Assembly (NCBI GenBank): GCA_015350385.1
Contig: WNKI01000002.1
Coordinates: 7,432,276 to 7,496,275 of the forward strand
DNA length: 64,000 nt
Reading direction: 5' to 3'
Origin: Aculops lycopersici
Taxonomy: Eukaryota > Arthropoda > Arachnida > Trombidiformes > Eriophyidae
Within the stretch, counting starts at the first letter, position 1. Every line of letters starts with the position of its first letter. This document shows, one piece after another, positions 9,870-20,517 of this stretch. The position numbers and the translations under genes are program-made. The notes beneath the pieces are model-generated. The model was not told the origin of the DNA. It saw only the letters and a program-made list of their open reading frames with translations, and did no database searches.

Positions 9870-10471
9870 GATACCCTTCATAAAAAACTAAAAATCAATT
9901 ATTATTAATAATCCACACAAAGCGTCACACACTTGATGTTAGCCGATATGCGAAAACGGATCGATTCTCTCAGAATGCCTTTTCCTGAACCATTGCCAAG
10001 GCAATCTAATTCTCTATCTCGTTATCTAACAGTTGACTCCAACAAATAGATGACACCACGACCATCAATACAACCGCCGCCATAACCACTACCATTTTAA
10101 CCATTACATCAACAATCATATCCACCAAAAATACTAATCTAAGACAAACAACAAGATAAAGAGAGGAACAGAAAGAAGAAGAAATTGCAATTTGAGAGAA
10201 GAACCGTCAAGTTACCTTACATTTATAGCACTTGTATATGCTTAACATACACCATGAACTACCCACAGACACTACATTACACCACCATCAAAATTACACC
10301 CATCATTAAATTATTTACAAAATTATTCATTATTACCATGTTCATACATGAGGATACTTTAAAAGTCTGTGATATCATAATCATTCTCATAATATTTATA
10401 ATCATCATAATCAATATTAACTAACCTCATGGTAACTGTTCGGGCACTCGAGTTGAGTAGATGGCGCCTTC
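9870..10471. other. Convergent 3' spacer, AT-rich
   Basis: Holds the 3' UTRs of CDK9 (+) and of the cysteine-rich secreted protein (-). The open frame at about 10185-10424 is a low-complexity Ile/Thr stretch caused by AT richness and is not treated as a gene. Confidence 0.5.
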
Positions 10472-11475
10472 TCAACTATCAGCCAGTAGTTGGACTACAT
10501 CTAGTACGGGCAATATGAAAAATTTAGATTTCGCATCCTTTGAAACGTTCAATTTTGGTAACTTGTCGCAGAAGGTCAATCCTTTATCAAAATCCGGGCA
10601 GATAATGCCGATGGAGTCGGCCAGGTATGAATCAATTAGGTCAGAAACTGCTCCCGAGTGACTAGCGCAGTTTGGCTTTGACGCATCGATGTATGACTGA
10701 AGGAAGAGGGTTGACAGTTGTATTGCACGAATTAGGATATGAAATGGAGTTGCAGGAATGGTGATATATTAGTCTATTGAAACTAGTAGATGGAAGTTGG
10801 TTGTTTGGAGGTTAAATCTACTACTTACCCTTTTGATCTCTGATACAGCGCAACAAGCGTGTTTCAATCTAATATCACTGGAGTTTAATTTAGTGTTGGC
10901 AATACCCTCGGATATAACGGAAGCGAAAATCTCTGCTTTAATTCCCTTCTCCATGAGGGGCTTAATCTTCGACATGCACTTGAAAGCATCTATAAATTTG
11001 CCATTGAATTCGCCCAGTTGGTCTCCGCAAAGCCTTTTATTATACTTAATTCTACCTGCAATGATGGCGCTCAGTACCTGGCGCGAAAGTGGAGCAAGGC
11101 ACTTGGAGTTTTGTTTCAAGCACTTGAAGGCCTCGCTTTGGCGTTTGCAGGATTTCTGTAGGGAGGTCAAGTTCGTTGGATAGGCGTACTCTTGGAATAT
11201 AAAGGAGAATCCCTGGGACAGACCACACTCGTCCATCTTCTCTCTGTTTGATCGACAATCGATTTCCTTCTTGTGGCCATGCTGTCTTGACTGCGAATCA
11301 GCATGTATCAAAAAGAAAGCGGCTATTGATTGTTCGTGTTTGAGATTGATAATTACAATCGATTAGTCGAAAGTTCAATAAGAAGATTGTTATGAATATC
11401 CGAGGTTTGATATAAATACTCACCTGAGGCCAAGCAAGCGATGGCCAGTATGTTGAACCTTGAAGTTTTTATCAT
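10472..11475 (-). CDS. Secreted cysteine-rich protein, three exons
   Basis: Gene assembled by hand. Exon 1 is 11475-11424, exon 2 is 11322-10829 and exon 3 is 10696-10472. Both introns are short (101 and 132 bases) with GT-AG ends: donors G|GTGAGT and AGG|GTAAGT, acceptors AATAG and TTCAG. The phases agree at both joins and the product has 256 residues. The first join completes a signal peptide: MIKTSRFNILAIACLAS from exon 1, then AAFFLIHADS from exon 2. The mature part has 12 cysteines, including a CC pair in exon 2 and CPDF and CDKLP in exon 3. The layout, with a CC pair, a late IIC and a final KS..ILPVL block, resembles a family of uncharacterised secreted arthropod proteins. I recall that pattern but could not search it. 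The role is unknown; a hemolymph or matrix protein is possible. Confidence 0.8.
10697..10828 (-). other. Intron 2 of the cysteine-rich secreted gene
   Basis: 132 bases with a GTAAGT donor and an acceptor preceded by a pyrimidine run (CCTCTTCCTTCAG), phase 0. Confidence 0.8.
11323..11423 (-). other. Intron 1 of the cysteine-rich secreted gene
   Basis: 101 bases with a GTGAGT donor and an AATAG acceptor, phase 1. A second AG nearer the exon (ending at CGCAG) would put the reading frame out, so the upstream AG is preferred. Confidence 0.7.
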
Positions 11476-13865
11476 GTTCTTGAAATTTCTTGTCTGGAAC
11501 TCTATAGGTTATAAATGATATGTTTGCTATTGGATATATAATCTGGACTCTATGTCCGATCGACTGCCTTAGCTCCTCGCCTGGATCCTTCCACTTCGGT
11601 TATGGACTGGCTTTTGAGCTAAAAGATTTGTGGAATTTGTTTCTCTCTTGCTTCTGCTCCCCCAGCCGACTACTGGATACCAACTTCCTAGTTCTAGGTT
11701 GCGCTTGTTTGTTTGTTTGCTGGCTGCAATTCATTTCCTGCCTTACAATTCATATTTATGGTATCACAAGCTTGAACCATCAGAGATCACATGTAGGAAA
11801 TAGGTTGAAAAAGTTCTAGTTATCTAACATCAACCATTCAAGGGCTTCCTAAATCAACGACTCGCAGGTTGGCGAGTGGCCTTGCTAGCTTCCCGATATT
11901 TCTAGTCACTAACTACTTCTGGTATTTTCAAGGTGAAAGAGGAATTTAGGCAAACGAGTCGTGAAATAAACTGATGAATGAGAAATGATAGAAAAAGAAG
12001 GCAGAGATGTCATTGTATAATGACTTGAAAATGGAACGGAAAGACTAGCAACATGTATCTCTTTCGCTCTCGCTCACCTTGCGGCTGAAAGAGTTATAAG
12101 CTCACACAGGTGGTTGTACGTTCGCTATCATAACTTGTTGCCTAACTAAATTAGATGCGCTGAATGAGCGCTTTGATTGTGTGAATATAACCCAGTCTCA
12201 CCAGTTGGAACCAGTCTATTAGAGAGAGTGTTGGTTAGCTGTGAGCGGCTGAGAATGTAGTCGACTTGCTTGCCTATTTATAGCTACACCAGTCGATGGA
12301 TTCCATCCAGTCCAAGCTTATCGTTTAGTCAAGCGATTCTCGTATTTCCTGAGCTCCCAAGAGTTTCCGTTGTTCGTGGGCAAACAAAAACGCGTTGACA
12401 TTGCATGTTATCTTATTCCATCTTCGTCTCAAGCTCAAAGCTTTCTGTCTAGCTGGCTAGACAGGAAAGTAACCGTATCGCAAGTGTATCGAGTGTGGAT
12501 CTTTCTTATCGTTTTTCTTTTTCTTTCTTTGAAAATAAGAAAAAAAGTCTCAACAATAATAAGCTAGTGTCAACATGTTCCTGTTATGCTGAAAAAGATT
12601 GACTCGAGTCTATTGAGAAAATTTATCGTCTGGACAAGGCAGAAGTGAAATGGTAAACAAAAACAAGGAACACGCAACAAAACACTTAATTCATCATCTA
12701 TCCAAAGACATCACAGACTATCCATAGAAATTTAACATTAGTCTCTCTGAAGTTTAGATGCAAGAAGTTACCATATGGAGAAATCAAACATAAGGGCATC
12801 GTAATCTGGCGGGCGGATGTGCGTGCGCCGTCGTCGCTAGTCCTCCACCAAGACCGACACCAAAGCGCTATGTGCGGTTAGCGCGCGGAGGCGATAAATG
12901 CCATGATAGTCTCCATAGACTTGCCCATAGGAGGTTTTCCGGTGGGCTTGCCTGCTCAAATATCCGAGGATTTCCATCCGGGTTGACCCTTTCCAGTTTG
13001 GCAGGCTAGCATTAGTCTCGTTGGTTGATGCTGCAAGGTTTTTCTAGCAGACGGTTCTGCTCTGTAAGCCACGGGACTAAACATCGGTCCTATCCACCCG
13101 CTTGCTAGGCATTTTGATACTATGCGCCTCCGCTCTCACTCTTACCACTGCCGCTGCCGCTGCCACCGCTATCACTTTTGTTGCTGCTTCTCCTGTAACT
13201 TCGTGTGCTTCGATGGTAGATGCTCATTACATAAGCATTGACGGCGAGTGTATGTGTTTTCGGGAAGCCAAAAGGCTAAACGCCATAGCCACAGGAGCGC
13301 GCAAATCTTAGAGGCATCGTGAGAGGCTGCTTGGCAAGACACTTGTAGTATAAGATTCAATATTATCTCGCTTTCAACTCGATAAGCCAAAGAAATAAAT
13401 TTCCACTCAAGAGAGAAATTTGGATAAGATATCTTTATTATGGAGGGGGAAACTGCAATATGGTAAGAGGGGAGAGGTGGAAAAAATGCGTGACATCAAC
13501 AATGAATGCGTGTGGAAGTCAAGGTAAATTCACCCCGAGACTTGCAATACAGTTGAATATTATTTTGCAGCTAGATCGCACGAGCATTTAGACACTAGTT
13601 TTCGATTAGTGCAATGAAATTCATGCGATTCTAGGCACAAAAACATTGATGCAGGGCAGACGGTTACAGAACTAAGAACCAACTTCCTGTGAGATACCCA
13701 GAGGAAGTCTTGATTGGCGGATCTAGCTGGTGATTTGTGAAGTGAATATAAGCAGCTGTAAATTTGACATTACACTTAACAAAAAGGATAAATGACTTAG
13801 TAGCACGCAATTGCAACGAGGAGATTTAAATTTCTGGACCACAAAGAATAAGAAAACTTGAAAAT
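11476..13865. other. Intergenic stretch before PHM
   Basis: Holds the promoter of the minus-strand secreted gene and the 5' flank of PHM. The frame at 11.5-11.8 kb is Cys/Phe/Leu-rich without family resemblance. Around 12.8-13.3 kb the DNA is GC-richer and open on the minus strand for 68 codons (13043-12837), but no good start or splice pair was found. A short Cys/His-rich plus frame at 13.12-13.24 kb comes from a GCC-type repeat. Nothing here is called as a gene. Confidence 0.5.
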
Positions 13866-14999
13866 ATGGGGAACCAAGTCGACATGCAGACCTATTGTAA
13901 CAAATGGAAGGGGTGTGACGCACTGTTGTTATTATTGTTAGCAATAAGTGTAAGCTTTTCCTCCACCATCATACAGGTGGCCGAGGCGCGCCAATCGCAG
14001 GAGGTGTCGATAAGAATGCCAGACATTCGACCTGATCACAAGGAGCAATACCTTTGTGTTGCCCACCGGCTATCGGTTAACCGTCAGAGTCAATATATTG
14101 TTGAGTTTAATCCAAAGAGCAACGCAAGTCGAGTCCACCACTTGCTAGTGTTTGGTTGTTCCGTGCCAGGTATTATAAAGCGCGACACGCCCTACTTTAC
14201 CTGGGACTGTGGACAAATGCACTCGTCAGTCGATGACAACCAATTGAAGAGCTACGAAAGAGGATTAGTTTGCCAAGACGAACCTCACATTATCTATGGC
14301 TGGGCTCTTGATGCACCAGCCCTCAAGCTACCGGATGGAGTTGGATTTAAGGTTGGCGGATATGATACCAACATCCATTACTTGGTTCTCCAGGTTCACT
14401 ATGGTCACATTGATGCTTTTGAAAAACTGCCCGACCTAACGGACAACTCGGGATTAGTTATGAAATTAGTACCAGATGACATGGATAGTGGAATCACGAA
14501 GCAAGCTGGAGTTTTATTGCTCGCATCCTATGGATATGTTTTACCAGGCAAGAGTCGTCATGAGATTTGGTGCGACATTAATGAGAACATTGAGATGCAT
14601 CCGTTTAGATTCCGCACTCACACTCATAAGTTGGGTACCAAAGTATTGGGTGCCAAGTTGACCCATAAATCTCTAAATCATTTGGGTCTTACTGCCAGTG
14701 GCAAGGCAAAGGATGAGATAATAGGAGTAAAGGATCCACAGGAACCGCAAATGTTTTATCCAGTTCTCAATAGCAACATGACAATCACTCGAGGCGACAG
14801 CGTTTATGCCTATTGCGAGTTCAATAATAACAAATCAAATATAGTTAATATTGGCAACACTGGCGATGACGAAATGTGCAACTTCTATATGATGTACTGG
14901 ACCCATGGCTCTCGATTGCTACCGCGAGACAGTTGTATTAGCGTGAATCCTCGTCGTCCTCTGCCCCCGTATTTCCAACGCCGAAGTGTATATTTGTAG
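13866..14999 (+). CDS. PHM: Peptidylglycine alpha-hydroxylating monooxygenase (PHM)
   Basis: Copper monooxygenase of the secretory pathway. It hydroxylates the alpha carbon of C-terminal glycine in propeptides, the first step of neuropeptide amidation, using ascorbate and oxygen. The single-exon protein has 377 residues. A hydrophobic segment at about 18-33 (ALLLLLLAISVSFSS) serves as signal peptide after an unusually long polar lead. The ligands of both coppers are present. The first site uses His 91 and 92 (RVHHLLVFGC) and His 178 (LQVHYG). The second uses His 252 and 254 (RTHTHKLG) and Met 337 (DDEMCNFY). Paired cysteines fit the family disulfides. There is no downstream PAL lyase domain, as in insects where the two enzymes come from separate genes; a partner PAL gene is expected elsewhere. 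A second ATG at codon 7 could also serve. Convergent with MED7. Confidence 0.97.
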   Translation: MGNQVDMQTYCNKWKGCDALLLLLLAISVSFSSTIIQVAEARQSQEVSIRMPDIRPDHKEQYLCVAHRLSVNRQSQYIVEFNPKSNASRVHHLLVFGCSVPGIIKRDTPYFTWDCGQMHSSVDDNQLKSYERGLVCQDEPHIIYGWALDAPALKLPDGVGFKVGGYDTNIHYLVLQVHYGHIDAFEKLPDLTDNSGLVMKLVPDDMDSGITKQAGVLLLASYGYVLPGKSRHEIWCDINENIEMHPFRFRTHTHKLGTKVLGAKLTHKSLNHLGLTASGKAKDEIIGVKDPQEPQMFYPVLNSNMTITRGDSVYAYCEFNNNKSNIVNIGNTGDDEMCNFYMMYWTHGSRLLPRDSCISVNPRRPLPPYFQRRSVYL

Positions 15000-15227
15000 A
15001 GCCGAAAAGGGAAATCTCTCAGAGAATTGAGCATGAGGAAGAAAGTAGTTAAGCCATTAGGATACTAAGACCCTAAGGTCATGCCAGGCGCCCCTGATGC
15101 AAACTAAAAATAAGATTCTATATGATATCATCAAAGAAACTAATAAACTTGAGCCCCGAATCGAAGAAAGTCATAGTGTCATTAATGATAATGTTATCAG
15201 ATTGTATTCGGTTCCGACTAAATTTAA

Positions 15228-15965
15228 TCAAGTGCAAGTCTCGTCGACGATCTCACACATGATGTCATCTATTGAGGTAGTATTTGTTTGGCTGGCTAGT
15301 TGGTTATTGTTGGTGGAGTTATTCAAATTGTGACTCGGATTCGATTCAACCTGCTGCTGAGTAGAAGTTTTTTTTGCAGCCTCAAATTCCATGTACTTGT
15401 CCAAGACTTTTGTCATCTTTTCCATCTCTATATTAAGTTTCTTAGTTATCTCCTCCCTAGTTCTTCGCTGAGCATTTAGCCATACCCTAAGAGTTTCTCT
15501 GGCTTGGTGTGGTCGGAGTTCGTTGATTAGATGGTGAAAATTTATAAATAAAGTCAGTATATCATTGCATTTCTCCTCTCGCATCTTATGATTTGGACAC
15601 TGAACAAGGACATCAATTAAATCTAAAAAGTTGACTAGAATTGAAGCGTTTATCTTCTTGAGCTCTTTCTTGTGATCGTATTCTCGTGGGTACAATCTCT
15701 TGGCTGGAGATTTGAGATTCGAACCTTTCTCGAGAGGCTCAATGATGGCATCGTCCAAAGAGATCCTCTGGCCGAACATGTAATATTCGCCCTCGGTTAT
15801 GGGTGGCGGTGGTTGAGGTAGGTTATCCGGATCAATACTGTTGATATATTGGAGTGGTGGTAATGGATAGGCGAGAACCGTCGATGGTTGCTCGGCACCA
15901 GTGTTTACCACGGTCGCTGCTGACCCCGAGGGTCCATCTTGAGCTTGTTGCGATGGGGTGGCCAT
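15228..15965 (-). CDS. MED7: Mediator complex subunit 7 (MED7)
   Basis: Subunit of the middle module of Mediator, which links transcription factors to RNA polymerase II; MED7 pairs with MED21 and MED31. The protein has 245 residues (about 220-235 in animals). The N-terminal block YPLPPLQYINSI (about 33-44) and QPPPPITEGEYYMFGQ match the conserved Pro-rich, MED31-binding segment. A helical region follows (about 90-200), with KKLNIEMEKMTKVLDKY as a clear coiled-coil stretch and INFHHLINELRPHQARETLR as a strong family signature. The tail is Asn/Ser/Gln-rich. The start at 15965 is the first ATG after a non-coding leader. The stop is only about 230 bases from the PHM stop on the other strand. Confidence 0.93.
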   Translation of the reverse strand: MATPSQQAQDGPSGSAATVVNTGAEQPSTVLAYPLPPLQYINSIDPDNLPQPPPPITEGEYYMFGQRISLDDAIIEPLEKGSNLKSPAKRLYPREYDHKKELKKINASILVNFLDLIDVLVQCPNHKMREEKCNDILTLFINFHHLINELRPHQARETLRVWLNAQRRTREEITKKLNIEMEKMTKVLDKYMEFEAAKKTSTQQQVESNPSHNLNNSTNNNQLASQTNTTSIDDIMCEIVDETCT

Positions 15966-17909
15966 GGTGTTTCTTGTTTCGAAATTGAACTTTGGGATAA
16001 TATGTATTGTTGCTTGTTAATCTTAGTATAATATGTATTGTTGCTGCTTATCAATCCAAAGATGCTTAAGTTTACAAAGGAGCACTGTTGTTGTTGTTTA
16101 TAATATGACATTTATGTACGTACTAGTTCCATGCACTAACGTTTATAATCAATAATAAACTATAGATGTATCGACAATCGACAGAATCTTGCAAAACGTC
16201 TCCAAGTGTGACAGTTTCGAGTTTGCCATCAAATCCAAGACGTTTTTCAAATGGCCTTTTCAATTTCATCGATTCCAAAACAACGAGCGTACGATCTCTG
16301 AGTTGTCAAGCTGAAATTACTGCGCTCGCTGCCTGCAGTTCGAAACGAGTTGGATCGCACTAATTTCCGAAAAACATGCCTGAGCGATGGTTGAAAAACT
16401 TGCCGTGACTGCAAGCGGCGCTCGTGTTGGGGGTGGGGAAAAGCAGCGCGCTTGTCCTTGAGTTTCTCGTTGAAACTCGTGGGGGCGAGAGGGGCGAACG
16501 CAAGAAGCAAGTTGTTGGCTTTTAGAAATCTTGTTCGATCACTTGTTTTGTATCGCATTATTTTTCAGAGCTTCTCGCGCAAACTTGTACTGAGGCTCTC
16601 TGACTATCGCACCCATCTCGAATAGCAAATGGCATCAGCAACCACAGGTACACTTATTAAACTCGTACTTATGACTAACTAACAAGTGGCAACGAGTTGG
16701 AGTTGGTTCGCAGGAAGAGGTAATTTCACACAGACTAATCATCGGTTAGCCTGAAACGACTACAGTACAGTCTTACTTTATACAAATCTATTAGACCCTC
16801 GCCAAAAGCTAAACTAGCTCTCCAACGACGACTAGTTGGCTTCGGATGAATCATAGGCTCGCTTCACCTGTATCGCTAGTGGTTAGTCTATGTGGCATTC
16901 GGGATCGGTTTTCACGTGAGAGCCAAGGCGAGAGTAACTATCAGCCACAAATTGTAACTTGTTCAGTAGAATCGCGAATGCGCTTTGCTCGGAGAGCAAA
17001 AAACCTGGAGGCAAGTCGAGTTAGATAGATGCTGCAGCCAGCTACATGTAGATGAAGGTGTCGTCAGTATTTGAGGAGCAGCCAAGCCGAGCTTATGCCG
17101 TGAGTAGCAACAACAAAAGCACCAGCAGTAGCAGGCACAAACTTAATCGACTCTGCGAGAATCTACTTTTTCTGCTTTCTGAAAGGACGATAACTAATAT
17201 TGACTTGAAGTCAAGAGATAAACTCCAACCGAGAGAGGAGAAGAGAATCACATGTAACCTAAGCTCGAGACGTGGAGCAGTTGTTAGATTTGTCACACTT
17301 TTAGCAAACTATTATAAGTCTTGCGTCGCGCACTTGTTAGTCTATTAACAAACAGTCACCATCTTCATCATAATTATTAGCTAGTGTCATTTTATCATTT
17401 TCGTCGTGATCATCATTACGAAAATTACATTCTTTTAACTTTATCGTCGCCACTATTGATTTTATTCATTGACTTCGCCATGACCAAGGACTGACAACAA
17501 CAACAACAACAACTACAACAACAAAAGGCAAACAATCATTGTGTTAGCTAGGGCACAATCACCGATCATCATTATCATCTCAATCATTATAAACAAATCC
17601 ACATTCATCATTAACAGCGTTACACGTTCAACTTGAAAACAAATTTCATCATCGTCATTATCTAGATGCTCAGGAACAATAACAGCAATAGCAACAAATG
17701 ACCAGTCAAAATATCAAACAATTTGAATAGCGACAGGCGATATATTAGTTTTATCCATTTTACTATTCTGGGGCATCAACCTAGGCAACCAGATCTTCCA
17801 CTCGCCAGCGATCCAATTATTAATTGATCTAATTTTAGGAAACTCATTCTTCCAATCAAATCTTTTGCACATTAGGTCAAAAAATTCAGTAGCAACCACA
17901 ACAATAACA
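15966..17909. promoter_or_regulatory. Divergent 5' region of MED7 and FAAH2
   Basis: Nearly 2 kb between outward-facing genes. Only short, unrelated open frames occur. The last 600 bases before FAAH2 are AT-rich with CAA and ATC triplet runs and probably include the FAAH2 5' UTR. No splice pair or TATA box could be supported. Confidence 0.45.
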
Positions 17910-19748
17910 ATGGCCGAGCAATCAGGTCAAGTCCGGGTTCACACGGCCGTGTTGAATATCTTATTCAAGACACTCAAGACGATTGGCAGTAAGGGAGGCG
18001 ATTTTGTCAACTATCTTTCTAGTTCGTCGGAGCAATTTTTACCCCCAATCAGCGATGAGATTGTTCTACTGCCAGCCGATGAGTTGGCCCGGCGTATTAG
18101 GTCTCGAGAGCTCTCCAGTGAACAGGTGGTTCGTGCGTTCATTAATCGCGCTAGACTTGTGCAAATTTACCTGAATGCAATCATCGACGAGCGCTACGAT
18201 ATGGCCATCAAGGAAGCTCAGGCTATTGATGAATTTTTAAAGGAAACAGACCTAACTGAAGATGAGCTAGCCAAGCAAAAACCCCTCCTAGGATTGCCGT
18301 TTACGGCAAAAGACTCAATATCAATTACAGGTATGAAATGGACCGCGGGGTGTTTGAGAAGGAAAGATGTTGTAGCTACGGAGGATGCCCCAGTTGTCAA
18401 GAATTTCCGGAAAGCAGGCGCCATTCCAATTGCACTAACAAATGTACCCGAGCTTCTGCTTTGGTTTGCCTCGTCAAACAAACTCTACGGCACCACAAAC
18501 AATCCCTTCGACTTGACTAGAACTCCGGGCGGCAGCAGTGGAGGCGAGGCAGCTTTAGTTGCATCCTCGGGAAGTCCGCTGTCGATTTGCACTGACATTG
18601 GAGGCAGCATTCGAATGCCAGCCTTCTATTGCGGCCTGTTTGGGCATAAGCCAACGCAAAAAGTTATCACTTGGAAGGGTACGTATCCGGAAATCAACGA
18701 CGGCAACGAGGAACTCTTCACTTTCGGCCCCATCACTCGTTATGTTGACGATATCATTCCAATGCTGCGCATCATGGCGGGCGAAAATTTTAACATGTTC
18801 CACGACATTGAGCGACCTGTTGAGTTGAAAAAGTTGCGCATATTCTACGCCGACGAAGTGGACAACGAGATGGCCACTCAAGTTGAGCCATATATTAGCA
18901 AGTCGATTCGTGAGGCCGCCGAGCATTTTGGCCACAAGTATGGGTGTCCCGTGGAAAGGGCCCAATTCAAGCACTTGAAAGACGTTTCCCTTTGGTACGT
19001 GCTACTGTTTTCCAACAACCAGGAGGTTTCCTCGCTAATAACCGAGAATACCTACAAGATTAACCCCTTCCTTGAGCTAGCCAAATCTGCCATTGGCCAA
19101 TCCAACTACAGTCCATCCGCGCTAACAGTAGCTGCTGCTCAAACGGCAACCCAGGCCACCTGTTCCCCTGACTCGGCGCCGCAAATGTACGAGAAGGCCA
19201 GGGAATCGCTCAAGTTGGCAAGACAGGAGTTCAATGCTCTTCTCGGCGACGATGGAGTTTTCTTGTATGTTACACTGCCAAGAACCTCTCCCACCCACTA
19301 CGCAGCTCTTTTCGAGTTCCCCAATGTTAGTTGTCCAATGGTAATGAATTACCTGAATGTGCCTGTCACTCAGGTGCCAACTGGAACTCATGATGGCTTG
19401 CCGTACGGAATCCAAGTTGCATCTGCGCCTCATCAAGATCGACTAACCATTGCCGTTGCAAAAGAGCTTGAGTCTCTCTATGGCGGTTGGATCAATCCAT
19501 GTCAAGTTAAGTTAAGCTCATCGGCAGCAGGTAGTCGTCGGGGTAGCTCTGCGCGAGCTAGCAGATCGGGCAGTCGATGCGGCGAGCCCTTAGTTGGGGC
19601 AACAAGTGTCAACTCAGCAGTAACTATCAACAATAACAACTTTAACAACAACAACAACAACACATCGCCGGCGGAATACTTGGACGCGCTCTCGAGCGAT
19701 TCATCACAGAAACCCAAACAACCGGCACCGCAGGTGGCGACCTTTTAA
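17910..19748 (+). CDS. FAAH2: Fatty-acid amide hydrolase 2-type amidase
   Basis: Membrane-associated serine amidase of the amidase-signature family. Relatives hydrolyse fatty-acid amides such as anandamide and oleamide. The open frame starts earlier at a non-ATG codon. The first ATG is at 17910 and gives 612 residues. The Ser-Ser-Lys triad is intact: Lys 134 in TAKDSI, Ser 209 in GGSSGG and nucleophile Ser 233 in DIGGSIR. The spacings of 75 and 24 residues equal those in the mammalian enzyme. VPELLLW and FGHKPTQ are FAAH2-like. The N-terminal helix (about 10-40) lacks a strong transmembrane segment. After about residue 530 there is a non-homologous, Ser/Arg- then Asn-rich tail of some 80 residues absent from the usual 532-residue human form. 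The real substrate cannot be told from sequence. Confidence 0.94.
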   Translation: MAEQSGQVRVHTAVLNILFKTLKTIGSKGGDFVNYLSSSSEQFLPPISDEIVLLPADELARRIRSRELSSEQVVRAFINRARLVQIYLNAIIDERYDMAIKEAQAIDEFLKETDLTEDELAKQKPLLGLPFTAKDSISITGMKWTAGCLRRKDVVATEDAPVVKNFRKAGAIPIALTNVPELLLWFASSNKLYGTTNNPFDLTRTPGGSSGGEAALVASSGSPLSICTDIGGSIRMPAFYCGLFGHKPTQKVITWKGTYPEINDGNEELFTFGPITRYVDDIIPMLRIMAGENFNMFHDIERPVELKKLRIFYADEVDNEMATQVEPYISKSIREAAEHFGHKYGCPVERAQFKHLKDVSLWYVLLFSNNQEVSSLITENTYKINPFLELAKSAIGQSNYSPSALTVAAAQTATQATCSPDSAPQMYEKARESLKLARQEFNALLGDDGVFLYVTLPRTSPTHYAALFEFPNVSCPMVMNYLNVPVTQVPTGTHDGLPYGIQVASAPHQDRLTIAVAKELESLYGGWINPCQVKLSSSAAGSRRGSSARASRSGSRCGEPLVGATSVNSAVTINNNNFNNNNNNTSPAEYLDALSSDSSQKPKQPAPQVATF

Positions 19749-20517
19749 CAGTGGCGACAGTTCAATAGGTATTTTAATCAACTCTAATGAGATGTGACTA
19801 GAAAAGCGACAGAGACGTCTAGACAACAAATATCATATTAGAAATAACTTGTGATAACACATAGCACATATTGCACCTAAAAATCAACCTTACGAAACAA
19901 TGTTTTAGATCAACAATCAATCATCACCATTAATCACGTAGAGAATAACATTTCACTATTACTTACCACATCACTTCATCATCATAGGCACTATGAGTTG
20001 AATCAGTGACAGCCCATTTTCACATAAAAATAACGTGCTACTTAATCATGGCAATAAAATTCAGTTTCAATAGCAACCTGTCACCTTTTTTCCACTTTAC
20101 AATCGTTGACTCTTATTTGGGAATCTTTGCGCAGGTGCTTCGCAAAACTTGATTTGGATTTTTTACGCGTGTTTCGTGGGGGAAAATTGTCTCAATTTTT
20201 GCGACTTTTTCTCTAAATTTGATATCTTTCACCAAATCCCATAGACTCCCACACTAATTCAAGATTAGCGCCTGCATGCTCGTTCGATCGATTCGCAAAT
20301 CAAAAGTCAACGGTTGTAGACAGGTTTACAATAATGGTAAGAGTGCGCAATTCTTGCGTCATCATGTCCATTGGAATCTTTATTTCTTCTTTGTTCTCCT
20401 TGCTACATTCTTCATGGTTATAAATCACTGATTAACAATGATTATTTAATATTAAGCGATCAACTAATACTACAAGCACAACTTAATTTATTTTTATTAA
20501 TTACTACCGATGGTCAA
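19749..20517. other. Convergent 3' spacer of FAAH2 and KChIP
   Basis: AT-rich, with the FAAH2 3' UTR on the left. TTTATT at 20487-20498 gives two AATAAA-type signals on the minus strand, about 20-30 bases after the KChIP stop. No gene is seen. Confidence 0.55.

Noticed and set aside
11300..11323. Acceptor at the CGCAG nearer the exon 2 Cys block of the secreted gene
   Set aside because: It breaks the reading phase with exon 1. The upstream AATAG keeps the phase and completes a signal peptide.
12837..13043. Minus-strand frame of 68 codons containing KTSYGQVYGDYHG, possibly neuropeptide-like
   Set aside because: No ATG near its start, no signal peptide, and no clear splice pair. Composition alone is not enough.
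13102..13311. Plus-strand frame that looks like a signal peptide followed by a Cys-containing tail
   Set aside because: It starts at a TTG, and the hydrophobic part is produced by a GCC-type repeat; the first ATG lies past it.
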